Below, one piece after another: positions 8,013-17,027 of a stretch of 64,000 bases of DNA. Source of the DNA: G963675935 sp963823895. GTDB lineage: Bacteria; Planctomycetota; Planctomycetia; Pirellulales; Thermoguttaceae. Both the position numbers and the translations under genes were made by a program. Numbering within the stretch: position 1 is the stretch's first letter; every line of letters starts with the position of its first letter. Below the pieces are notes generated by a model. The model was not told the DNA's origin, searched no databases, and saw nothing but the letters and a program-made list of their open reading frames with translations. Location of the stretch: the NCBI GenBank assembly GCA_963823895.1, contig CAWGNG010000012.1, positions 124,001 through 188,000 on the forward strand. The letters run 5' to 3'.

Positions 8013-8541
8013 TCTTTATCGTCAGTGCCTGGCGAACGTTCCGTACCAGCAATCGGAGGATTCTTGGAACAGACTCTTTGGCCTCTTCGGAAGGGCCATT
8101 GAGCAACAGGATCGCCAGAGGGTCTCAATTCTGGATGGGGAAGCGGTGTGCTAATTCGGAGATTCTCTCGTATTGGCGGCCTGCAATCTCCTGCGCGATT
8201 CGGCACTCTTCTGCCGTCTTTTTCTGCCAACCCCCAACGGACGTAGCTCTGCTAGCGAGGTCGGCCGGCGAACCCGCCGTCGCAACTCCACGCGAACACC
8301 TGTACTCCTAGTTATCAGCAACGGGGGTATCGGCGTGCCGACTGGAAGGCCGCGCGGCGGATTGTTAATATGGCCAGTCTGTTGCCCCGCGGAGCGTAAA
8401 TGAGGAGAATTGCTTCAGCAGTTCCTCCGATTAGGATTCGCTGTTTGGGCGGAAATCGGATCCTGACCAGTCATCGCAAGCGGTTAGCCGGCTCGGGGTT
8501 AGGCAAGGATACCGCGGGCGGAGCGTACGCCGCGAATAGCC
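8013..8541. other. No gene supported
   Basis: The stretch after the integrase remnant has only short frames. On the minus strand near 8145-8245 a short readable piece (KTAEECRIAQEIAGRQYERI) ends at a stop and may be a fragment of a lost gene. Nothing else is supported. Confidence 0.4.
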
Positions 8542-9534
8542 ATGGAAAACATCGCTCATATTTTCGCCGTCCTGCTGATGGGTACGGTAACTTTGGGACT
8601 TGTGGCGTGGATGGCGGGGGCGATTTACTTCGATGTGGGCCGCGGAGCCCGATGGAGCTGGGTGCCGACGGCGGGTTGGTGCCTTTTCGTGGTGGTTCTC
8701 TTTGCGACCTGGCAGCCACTCTGGTGCCCCTATGCCGTGTTGCTTGCCACGGCCCTGGTCTTCATTGGCTGGTGGTTGTCGCTCAAGCCGAGCCACGATC
8801 GCCAGTGGGACGCTAGTGTTGCCGTGTTGCCGTGGGCCGTCCGCCGGGACGATGTCGTGACGATCGAGAACGTTCGCAACAACGAATACCGTTCGTTCGA
8901 CAACTTCACGGCCCGCTACGAGACACGATCATACCATCTCGCAAATCTGAAGGCCGCCGACATCATTTTCTTTTACTGGGGTTCGCCCTGGATGAGTCAC
9001 CCCGTTCTGGTCTTTGATTTCGGTCCCGACGGCCGCGTGTGCATGTCCATCGAGGTGCGGTTCCGGAAAGACCAGCGCTACGCAGTGTTGCGCAGCCTGT
9101 ACCGACAGCAGGAGGTGATCTACCTTGTGGTCGATGAGCGTGACGCGGTCCTGCGGCGCACGAAGCACGGGCACATCGACGGGTATCTGTACCGGCTGAA
9201 CGAGGCCGCCGACAGGCTCCGCACGGCCTTCCTCGACTACGTTGCGGCGATCAACGACCTGTACGACAAGCCCCGCTGGTACCACGCCCTGTGTGCGAAC
9301 TGCACTACCGGCTTCTACCGGCTTCCCAACAGCCGCCGCCACTGCGACTGGCGCGTGATCGCCAATGGCCGGTTGGATCGCGCGCTCTACGAGGCAGGCC
9401 GATTGGATCGTTCGCTGCCGTTTGAGGAACTCCGACAAACCAGCTACATTAACGAGATTGCCGAGACCGCGCCTGAGGAGGGATTCGGCGATTACCTCCG
9501 TCGTGAAATCGAAAGGCTTCGTCATGAGCGATGA
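8542..9534 (+). CDS. DUF4105 (Lnb N-terminal-like) membrane protein
   Basis: This is a 330-residue protein. Residues about 1-82 form three hydrophobic membrane segments (IAHIFAVLLMGTVTLGLVAW, then WVPTAGWCLFVVVLFATW, then VLLATALVFIGWWLSL). The rest is a soluble domain. The segments SHPVLVFDFGPDGRVCMSIE and ALCANCTTGFYRL match the conserved His and Cys regions of DUF4105/Lnb-type, papain-like-fold domains, so a periplasmic hydrolase is plausible. It overlaps the patatin gene by 11 bases, which suggests cotranscription. The substrate is unknown. Confidence 0.75.
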   Translation: MENIAHIFAVLLMGTVTLGLVAWMAGAIYFDVGRGARWSWVPTAGWCLFVVVLFATWQPLWCPYAVLLATALVFIGWWLSLKPSHDRQWDASVAVLPWAVRRDDVVTIENVRNNEYRSFDNFTARYETRSYHLANLKAADIIFFYWGSPWMSHPVLVFDFGPDGRVCMSIEVRFRKDQRYAVLRSLYRQQEVIYLVVDERDAVLRRTKHGHIDGYLYRLNEAADRLRTAFLDYVAAINDLYDKPRWYHALCANCTTGFYRLPNSRRHCDWRVIANGRLDRALYEAGRLDRSLPFEELRQTSYINEIAETAPEEGFGDYLRREIERLRHER

Positions 9535-11361
9535 CATTATTGCACTGTTGAAGGCACATGAGTACTTTCGCGGCATCAGCGACGACATATTGCGGGAAAT
9601 CGCCGGCATCGCGCGGGTTTCGACCTACGCCGCCGGCGCGGTCGTCCATCAGTCCGGCGAGCCGCTCACGTCAATCTGCTTCGTACTGCGGGGGCGGTTA
9701 AAGGCTGTGCGCGTGGATGCTCACGACCGCGAGCACTTGTTTCGGATGTTCGAGCGCGGTGAGCAGTACGGCATCATGCTCGGGGGTCTCGGCGAGCCCC
9801 TGCCCGTTCGCATTTTCGCCCTTGAGTCCTCGACAATCCTGAGCCTGGATCACGAAGCGTCGATGGAGTTGATGTTCCAGCACCCAGATGTGCGTCGCCA
9901 ATGGTTCCAAATTTATGCGCGCAGCGTGCGACGGCACCACTTCGAGACTGCTCCCAAGCGCGCGTCCAATGTACTTGTGCTGCTTCACGAGTCCCCCGCC
10001 ACGCGGAGCCTAGCTCACAAGCTCGTCCAGCGGCTGCGGGGGTTGGGGGAAGAGATTTGCGTTCTCAGCGACACGGACACTTGGCGGTCGCTGCCGGATA
10101 TGCGGTTTCGTTCGCTGTTTGACGGGGACAGGCCCCTGGATATGCCGGAGATTCGCCGGCAAATTGCCGAGTGGCGCCAAGCCAAACGCATCGTGTTCGA
10201 TGTCTTGGCCACTCAGGACCAGGAGAGGACCGCGCAGTGGATGGCCGCCGATCGCATCCTGGTCTTCGTGCAATTCAGCGAGATTCAGTCGGCGCTCCAG
10301 CGGCTACGATCGCTGGACGTGCCGGCGCGAGGTTGGCGCGAAAAGATCAGTATCGTGTGGCTGCTAGAAGAGGGCCGCAACGTGGTCCCGGCGGTGCCGG
10401 AGCTCCATGACTTCTCTGGCCGAGAGTTCATCGTCTCCGAATCAAAGCTCTCCTCTCCCTGGGGCAAGGTTCTGTCCAACGGAATGGAACGCCTCGTGCA
10501 CGACCTGCGGGGGGTTCGCATTGGCGTCGCCTTGGGCGGCGGGGCTGCCCGCGGTATGTCGCACCTGGGCGTGCTCAAGGCGCTGGAACAGAACGGCATC
10601 GTTGTCGATCTGATCGCCGGTACTAGCGCAGGGGCCATGACCGGCATCCTGTATAGCGCCGGTCTGGATTGCGATTACAGCGCCGGCCAGTTCGCCGCCG
10701 ATCTGAAGCTCCCGTGGCTCTTTCGAAGGCTCCCCAGCGGGGGTTATTGGCATCTGCTGTACAAATACCGCCGCGGCCGCTTCGATCCGATGCTCCGAAA
10801 GTACCTATCCGACTGGAAGTTGGAGCAACTGCCATTGCCTTGTCTCGCCGTAAGCGTCGATCTGGTGGGTGGACAATCCGTGGTTCGGGACCGCGGAGAC
10901 GCCGTCCACGCAATTCTCGAAAGCATCAATTTGCCGGGGCTTTCCCGGCCGATCTGCCGGAATGGCCAGGCGCTGGTCGATGGCGGGTTGGTGAACAACA
11001 TCCCCGCAGATGTGCTCACCAGTCAGGGCTGCAACTTCGTGATCGCCGTGAGCGTTACGGCCAAGATCGAGAGGCAGTTCGGCGACAATCAGCCGGACAC
11101 ACCCACGTCTCGCATGAGAACTCCCTCAACACTGCAAACATTATTACGCAGCCTACAAGTACAAAATTACAACCTCAACGCCATCGGTGTACAACCGGCG
11201 GAGGTCACGATCGAACCCGACGTCACCGCTTTCGATCTTTCACAATTCATGCCGCGCAGGAACTGGCCGCGGCCGGTGAACAGGCCGCTGTCGGCCAGAT
11301 TCCGCACATCAAACAACTGCTGGGCCGACTCGATCCGGAGCTTTTCCGGCTCAACCCGTGA
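9524..11361 (+). pseudogene. Patatin-like phospholipase with cyclic-nucleotide-binding domain, frameshifted near the C-terminus
   Basis: From ATG 9524 (MSDDIIALLKAHEYFRGISD) residues 1-130 form a cNMP-binding domain, 140-310 an intermediate domain, and about 330-520 the patatin domain. The patatin domain has oxyanion motif GVALGGGAARG, nucleophile GTSAGA and the Asp motif VDGGLVNN. This is the architecture of NTE/RssA-type lysophospholipases. Near 11245 the sensible C-terminus (AAQELAAAGEQAAVGQIPHI ... LFRLNP, stop at 11361) is in another frame, while the original frame runs on without family resemblance. The lesion leaves the catalytic dyad intact, so a functional protein is still possible, or it is a sequencing indel. 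Confidence 0.85.
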
Positions 11362-11581
11362 GGAACCCAACCGGCGTCGAGCGGAGAAGAACACAGTCGT
11401 CCAGATGCTGGCTCAAATCGCTGGCCATTTCGTAAATCTCGCACCGGTTGTGAAGGTCAGCAATCCCAGCAACTCGCTGGTCCCATGCCATGATGAAGTC
11501 GTCACTGTGGCAGCAAGAGAAAGGCGAGGAATGATCTGGCGGGTGTGCCCTCGAAGTCGATCAGCTTCCAAACCACGTCAA

Positions 11582-11755
11582 TCACTGCTGAATGGCAGGA
11601 GCCATCACCGCGCCCGACGAGCATGGGCTCGACGTGCAAGCCGGGGCGGAATAGACAGGTTGACATGCGGGCTGTTGGCGCTGGGGGCAACAGCAGTCAC
11701 ATCCTGCGCTACTTGCCAGGACCGCCATAACAGCGAAAAGAACTAATCTGTTCAT
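11582..11755 (-). CDS. Small Cys-rich lipoprotein
   Basis: This 57-residue protein starts MNRLVLFAVMAVLASSAGC. The lipobox ASSAGC at residues 14-19 follows a short hydrophobic signal, so export and lipid attachment are likely. The mature part is rich in Cys, Pro, Gln and Ser (DCCCPQRQQPACQPVYS). A GAGAACTGAAA segment lies just upstream of the ATG. Function is unknown; small Cys/Pro-rich lipoproteins of this look are common in planctomycetes. Confidence 0.65.
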   Translation of the reverse strand: MNRLVLFAVMAVLASSAGCDCCCPQRQQPACQPVYSAPACTSSPCSSGAVMAPAIQQ

Positions 11756-12329
11756 TTTCAGTTCTCCCATCGAAAGGTATCTGTCGAGCGAAGCTATCAC
11801 CAGGATAACTCTACACCAGCAACCGCGATGTGCAAACGTTCAATCGCGTTTCTCAAAGAGCCTACTCGATGACCTTTCCCATCGTATCTTCTTGTTCAAG
11901 AACGACAAACAGATAAGTACTGCGGATCAGGCAAAGTGTGCACAGCAGGTAGATCGCACCCGCATCTGCAAGTTCGTGTTTAAGAGATGTGATGAAAGGG
12001 CACTTTTTTCGGCACGGCGAAGTTCCTCGACGGCGCCCGTCTTCGGGCGAGTCGATCCGTCTCCGAGCGCGGCGGGAGCATCCAGCATCCGCCTCCGTCT
12101 CATCACTGGCAGGGTTTCCAAGGTAGGTTCGCTCCAATGAGCCATACTTGACCTACGGTGACCGCCCGCTAAATTGAGGGGAATCTCAACTCCGAGACGT
12201 TCCCAGAAGCGAAGGGTTCTTGATGAGGTGGGAGCAAGGGTCAAAACGCGGACGCACAAGTGCTCTTCGTAATGACGATGGTCTTGCTGGAAACCATGCC
12301 CGTCTGCAAGGAATGAAGACACTACCGCT
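11756..12329. other. No gene supported
   Basis: This separates the divergent lipoprotein gene from the transporter gene at 12330 and must hold both promoters. The open frames here lack codon character and recognisable domains. I see no repeat or RNA gene. Confidence 0.45.
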
Positions 12330-13190
12330 ATGACCGCCGCCCAGTTTATCAATATCCTTGTCCTGATCACGCTCATCGAAATGATGATCGCGATCGGGCT
12401 GGGCGTGAGTTTGGCCGAGTTGGCAGCCGTAGCAAGAAACTGGCGGCTGGTGACGAAGACCGCGTTAGCAAACTACTTGTGTGTGCCCGTGATCACGGTG
12501 GGCTTGTTGCTCCTGTTTCACCCGGCCGACCCGATGGTCTCGGCCGGGTTTCTCATTCTCGCGGTCTGCCCGGGCGCACCCTTCGGCCCCGGCTGCACCA
12601 AGCTCGCCAAGGGGAATGTGGCCACCGCCGTGGGCTTAATGGTGATGCTGGCCGGCTCATCTGCCATTGCCGCGCCGGTTCTTTTGTACCTCCTCTTGCC
12701 GCTCATGTCGGCAAGCGAATCCCTGCAAGTCGATGCCGCCAAGATCGTCGTCACGCTGCTGGTAACCCAACTGGCGCCGCTGTGTCTGGGGCTTGTTGTA
12801 CGCCATTGGCGGCCGGGGTTGGCGAATCGACTGCTACTACCGGCAAACCTCCTTAGCGCAGTCCTCAATCTGGCGATGATCAGCATCGTCCTCGTCGTCT
12901 ACTTTCCCCTGATGGCGGAAATTCGACTTCGCGGTTACTTAGGCATGCTGGCCCTGCTCGTAGCGAGTTGGGTCGCCGGTTGGCTGCTGGGCGGTCCGGG
13001 AAACGACAATCGCAGAGCCTTGACGCTCACAACCTCGCTGCGCAACGTCGGCGTCGGCCTAGTCATCGCGACCAGCAACTTCGGGGGCACGGCGGCCGTG
13101 ACCGCGGTCCTGGCCTATGGGGTTTTCGAGATTGTAGGATCATTGCTGCTGGCCCTGGCCTGTGGCCGAGCCGATCTGCACGAAGCTTAG
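12330..13190 (+). CDS. Bile-acid:sodium symporter (BASS) family transporter
   Basis: This is a 286-residue protein with eight to nine hydrophobic segments spanning nearly its whole length. Features of the BASS fold are the Pro/Gly-rich LAVCPGAPFGPGCTKLAKGN (residues about 76-95) and the second crossover-like SLRNVGVGLVIATSNFGG (about 236-253). Members move organic anions or small acids with sodium across the inner membrane; the substrate here cannot be told. The gene stands alone, with no overlapping neighbour. Confidence 0.8.
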   Translation: MTAAQFINILVLITLIEMMIAIGLGVSLAELAAVARNWRLVTKTALANYLCVPVITVGLLLLFHPADPMVSAGFLILAVCPGAPFGPGCTKLAKGNVATAVGLMVMLAGSSAIAAPVLLYLLLPLMSASESLQVDAAKIVVTLLVTQLAPLCLGLVVRHWRPGLANRLLLPANLLSAVLNLAMISIVLVVYFPLMAEIRLRGYLGMLALLVASWVAGWLLGGPGNDNRRALTLTTSLRNVGVGLVIATSNFGGTAAVTAVLAYGVFEIVGSLLLALACGRADLHEA

Positions 13191-13414
13191 TCCCAACCTA
13201 CGATGGAGACGGCCCGAGAGGCCTTCCGCAACGGCCGCTGGCGGCTCTGCGATCGCAGTAGCTGGCCAGACAACCCGAGTCACCTGAACATCATGGCTTT
13301 GTGTTGGGAGTTGGGCTATGATTCGCGTGGCAGAATCTTGCATTGGAAGGTGTTTGGGTTCGCGTTGGCCACAAACTGCTTCGTGAACCCGTTCTCGCGC
13401 CCGTGGAGGATCGC

Positions 13415-14218
13415 ATGAACACTGTTCGACGCTTGGCTGGGGATGGAGCTCTTCTCCTGGCGACCCTCGGCCTGTTCCTGTGCATCGGAGGGATCGTCGC
13501 TGCCTGGGTGGGCAAGAGTCGTGTGGACACTGTGGGTGCTACCGTGTTCGGAGCCGCCGACGAGGCGTTCGGCTTTGTAGACATCAAACTTGATCGCGTG
13601 AAGCAGGTTTTGGAAAGGAGCCGCCATCGCGTCAGCGATATGTCAAGGATTGCAGAGCGGTTGAAGAATGCGGAGGCAAACGCAAGAAAGGAGTACGAGC
13701 CGTTGCTGCAGACATTGGAAGAAGTTTATCAGGAGTTGAAGTCGGCGGAATCCTGGGTGGATTCCAGCCACGCGGTCGCCAGCGGCATCAGTAGGGTGTC
13801 CGCAGCCGTGATGTCCTCCGACTTTGCCGCCTCGCGTCAAGAGTCGACAGGAGTGGCTGTCGCCCTTGAACTGCAGCAATTCGCGGACGCCGTGGCCGAA
13901 GCTCTCGCCAGGCTCCAACCCATGCGTTTGCAACTCATTGAGCTTCGGAACAGGGGAGAACTCGCCCGAGACATTGCCGTGGGAATCCTCGCCCGTGTAG
14001 CCGATCTGGATGGAAAACTGGCAAACCTAGCCGCTCGACTCGAGAATCTGGACGCGAGAGTGGCAACAACCAAGGTGTCCTGCGCCGATTTCGGCCAGAG
14101 ATTCGCACGGTGGACTATCGTTGCGGCGGTGGTGGCCAGCGTCATCCTGGTGTGGTTTGGCATCTCGCAAATCGCGATGATGGCTTATGGATGGCGGCTG
14201 AGGAAATGGAAGCGTTGA
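13415..14218 (+). CDS. Membrane-anchored coiled-coil protein of unknown function
   Basis: This 267-residue protein starts MNTVRRLAGDGALLLATLGL behind a GGAGGA ribosome site. A hydrophobic helix lies at about 12-33 and a second at about 235-257 (TIVAAVVASVILVWFGISQI). Between them is a long heptad-like helical region with many Leu/Ala/Glu/Arg, for example LANLAARLENLDARVATTKV. The layout suggests two membrane anchors with a coiled-coil domain on one side. No enzyme motif is visible. Confidence 0.65.
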   Translation: MNTVRRLAGDGALLLATLGLFLCIGGIVAAWVGKSRVDTVGATVFGAADEAFGFVDIKLDRVKQVLERSRHRVSDMSRIAERLKNAEANARKEYEPLLQTLEEVYQELKSAESWVDSSHAVASGISRVSAAVMSSDFAASRQESTGVAVALELQQFADAVAEALARLQPMRLQLIELRNRGELARDIAVGILARVADLDGKLANLAARLENLDARVATTKVSCADFGQRFARWTIVAAVVASVILVWFGISQIAMMAYGWRLRKWKR

Positions 14219-14704
14219 AGTTGAGGCTCATCCCGGACATCGACGAAAACGTCGATCCCTTGCGGGTGGGACTGGAATTGTTCCGCCAACTCGCGGTGGA
14301 TTAGGTCGTGCTGGTCGGCACACCGCACTCGTGGAGCAAGTGATCCGAGGTCTCAACCCTGTTCGCAATCAGTTAAGTTCATAGGCGACTTCCTTCAGTG
14401 GCTGATCACCACGCGGAAGGACATCTCTGACTGGCACGGGCAAAGGCGGTCCACCCCCATACGAACCAACTTAAGCGGCCGTGTAGTCCAGAAGTTCAGG
14501 ATTTTCAAGGAGTTGGAACAAACTGGGGCGTTTTCTGCGGCGAGTGATGCGGGCGGTTTTGGCAACGGCGGCTGCCAATTGACCGAGAAGATCACGCAGA
14601 CGTTCGTCATCGTCCAAGACGGCGAGCAAGAGAACGATCCAATCGCGGACGATGGCGGCGGCCTTGCGCAAGCTACGCCGAACATCATGCCACGCCGCGC
14701 TCAT
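14219..14704. other. No gene supported
   Basis: Intergenic sequence lies between the coiled-coil gene and the phosphoketolase fragment. A short frame continues past 14219 to a stop at 14304 without recognisable features. Part may be rearranged remains of the lost phosphoketolase 5' end. Confidence 0.4.
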
Positions 14705-15075
14705 TGCCTGCGCAGCCGCAACTACGTCAACGTCATCGTGGCGGGCAAGCAGCCGGCTCCGCAGTGGCTGACGATGGATGAAGCCATCAAGCACTGCACC
14801 GCCGGCATCGGTATTTGGGAATGGGCCAGCAACGACAAGGGTGGCGAGCCCGACGTGGTGATGGCCTGCTGCGGCGACGTGCCAACGCTGGAAACGCTGG
14901 CCGCCGTCGAACTGCTGCGCAAACACGTCTTCGATTTGAAAATCCGCGTCGTCAACGTGGTCGACTTGATGAAGTTGCAGCCGCCGCGCGAGCATCCACA
15001 CGGACTGTCGGACCATGAGTTCGACGCGCTCTTCACGACCGACAAGCCGATCATCTTCGCGTTCCACGGCTATGC
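14705..15075 (+). pseudogene. xfp: Phosphoketolase, C-terminal fragment
   Basis: The frame here reads SRNYVNVIVAGKQPAPQWLT, then AIKHCTAGIGIWEWASNDKG, then DVVMACCGDVPTLETLAAVE and IIFAFHGY, the conserved C-terminal third of xylulose-5-phosphate/fructose-6-phosphate phosphoketolase. The intact enzyme has about 800 residues; only about 125 remain. Homology stops at AFHGY (15075), before the final family segment, and begins abruptly at 14705. An IS1182-type element is inserted 86 bases downstream. The fragment cannot be functional. Confidence 0.85.
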
Positions 15076-15161
15076 GGACAACTCGGCCTATACTAATCCC
15101 CGCCATGTCCCTCTACAATGCCGCCAATGGGATAGGCGACGGCGAGTATCGTAAATGCTAG

Positions 15162-16646
15162 CAGCCCGTTGAAAAAAAGCTGTGAGCAAGAATTGCAAAA
15201 GTGTTTGCGCAAGAATATAGTATTGCCATCGAGGATCGCAGGAGGACGACGACGATGGCGTTGGGAAAGCGGAAGGACGAGCAGCAGGAGATGTGGGTGG
15301 CGACCACGAACCTGCCGAAGTCCCAGGGACACGTGTTTTATCGGAAGCTCAACGAGGTGTTTGCCGAGGCGGGCTTCGACCGCATGGCCGAGAAGTTGTG
15401 CCGGTCTCACTATCACAGCCACATCGGCCGGCCGTCGATTCCGCCCGGCGTGTACTTCCGCATGTTGCTGGTGGGTTACTTCGAGGGCATCGGCTCGCAG
15501 CGAGGCATAGCATGGCGGTGCGCCGACAGCCTTTCGCTGCGGGAATTCCTTGGTGTGCCGCTGACTGAGGACACGCCCGACCATTCGAGCCTGACGCGCG
15601 TGCGTGACCGCCTGCCGCTGGAAGTTCATGCCGCGGTGTTCGAGTGGGCGTTGCGGCTGGTGGCGGAAAAAGGGCTTCTACCAGGCAAGACGGCGGCCAT
15701 CGACTCGACGTTCTTGGAGGCCAACGCCGCCATGAAGTCGATCGTCAGACGCGACACGGGTGAGGACTGGAACGACTATCTGCGGCGATTGCTCAAGGAG
15801 CAACAAGGCGTGGAAGACCCTACCGACGACGAACTGCGTCGCTTCGATCGCACGCGGAAAGACAAGCGGGTGTCGAACGAGGAGTGGGTCTCGAAGACCG
15901 ATCCCGACAGCCGCATTGCGAAGATGAAGAACGGGGAGACCCACTTGGCGTACAAGGTTGAGCACGTGATCGACCTCGACACCGAGGTGGTGTTGGCGGC
16001 GTCGATCTACCCCGCCGACTACTCCGACGTGGACACGATGGTGGATAGCGTGGTCGATGCACGGGTGCATTTGACGGAGGCGGGCGTCGATGTCGAGATC
16101 AAGGAAGCCGTGGCTGACAAAGGCTACCACGCCACCGACACCATTGAGTTGGCTGAAAGCTTGGACCTTCGTACCTACATTCCCGAACGGAAGCCCAAGG
16201 GGAAGCGGAACTGGCGCGACGTGCCGGAGGAGAAGCGTCGGGCCGTGCTCAACAATCGGCGTCGCGTGCGACGCGCGAAGAGCAAGCGGTTGCAACGCCA
16301 ACGAAGCGAACGGGTGGAAAGGAGCTTTGCCCATATCTGCGAGACGGGGGGCGCGAGACGCAGTTGGCTTCACGGGCTTGAGAAAGTGCAAAAGCGTTAC
16401 TCGATTGCGGCGATGGCCCGAAACTTGGGCTTGCTGATGCGCAAGGTGTTCGGAATCGGCACGCCGCGCGGCCTCCAGGCCGCGGGCGGCCTTGCGTCCC
16501 TTGTGCTGCTTGTGTGGATTCACATTCAGGGTCTGCTGCATCGTTGCTATCAGTCCCATTCGTTCACCAGCATTGGCTTATCGCCGTGTGCAACCGCCGC
16601 GTAGTTCCTGTCAAGCATCGAGATTTTGACCTATTTCAACGGGCAG
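15162..16646 (+). mobile_element. IS1182-type insertion sequence
   Basis: Its ends read inward CAGCCCGTTGAAA (left) and CTGCCCGTTGAAA (right), a 13-base inverted repeat with one mismatch. The element is flanked by CTAG on both sides (15158-15161 and 16647-16650), which fits a 4-bp palindromic target duplication. The 1485-bp element holds one transposase gene. It sits between a phosphoketolase fragment and a LOG-family fragment. Confidence 0.85.
15255..16604 (+). CDS. IS1182-type DDE transposase
   Basis: This 449-residue protein starts MALGKRKDEQQEMWVATTNL. The N-terminal half has the IS1182/IS5-like pattern (RPSIPPGVYFRMLLVGYFEG, then DSLSLREFLGVPL, then DHSSLTRVRDRLP). Catalytic-region segments are KTAAIDSTFLEA (first Asp), IKEAVADKGYHAT (second Asp) and RSERVERSFAHICE (Glu). 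The C-terminal YSIAAMARNLGLLMRK is also typical. Its length is normal and it fills the element. ATG 15255 follows a purine-rich GGAGGACGACGACG. Confidence 0.9.
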   Translation: MALGKRKDEQQEMWVATTNLPKSQGHVFYRKLNEVFAEAGFDRMAEKLCRSHYHSHIGRPSIPPGVYFRMLLVGYFEGIGSQRGIAWRCADSLSLREFLGVPLTEDTPDHSSLTRVRDRLPLEVHAAVFEWALRLVAEKGLLPGKTAAIDSTFLEANAAMKSIVRRDTGEDWNDYLRRLLKEQQGVEDPTDDELRRFDRTRKDKRVSNEEWVSKTDPDSRIAKMKNGETHLAYKVEHVIDLDTEVVLAASIYPADYSDVDTMVDSVVDARVHLTEAGVDVEIKEAVADKGYHATDTIELAESLDLRTYIPERKPKGKRNWRDVPEEKRRAVLNNRRRVRRAKSKRLQRQRSERVERSFAHICETGGARRSWLHGLEKVQKRYSIAAMARNLGLLMRKVFGIGTPRGLQAAGGLASLVLLVWIHIQGLLHRCYQSHSFTSIGLSPCATAA

Positions 16647-16763
16647 CTAGGAATACGGGCGTTTTCCAGGGGCGGCAGTACAACTGCCGTAACGCTTCGT
16701 TTAACCCGGAGCCAACGACGACGGCGATTGTTGAACCAAGGTAAATACCGGCCCGTCGAGCCA

Positions 16764-17027
16764 TGGACAGCCAGCGGCATCGGCACTGTGCTTGAGCTCA
16801 CGATGATCTGGCAGTTGCTACAGGTCCGGCACGTCCGCGACACGCCCCTGATACTCGTCGGAAAGATGTGGGCCGATCTCGTTGAGTGGGCCAAGTCACA
16901 CCTGTTGACGCCCGAACTTCCGCTGGCCAACGCCGAGGACATGAAAATCCCTCAGTGTGTAAACACTGCTGACGAAGCCATCGCGCTGCTCAGCGCGCAT
17001 CACTCAAAGTGGTTGAGGTCTGCATGA
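16764..17027 (+). pseudogene. LOG-family (TIGR00730/lysine-decarboxylase-fold) protein, C-terminal fragment
   Basis: The residues SGIGTVLELTMIWQLLQVRH, then TPLILVGKMWADLVEWAKSH, then a tail with CVNTADEAIALLSAHH match the second half of LOG-type nucleotide-monophosphate-binding Rossmann proteins. The usual PGG-GT-EE motif is degraded to SGIGTVLEL. The N-terminal half is missing and the IS1182-type element lies just upstream. Its stop overlaps the glgX ATG (ATGA), a relic of an operon. Confidence 0.7.

Noticed and set aside
14471..15106. A 211-codon minus-strand frame opposite the phosphoketolase fragment
   Set aside because: It is the antisense shadow of a conserved coding segment in GC-rich DNA and has no protein features.
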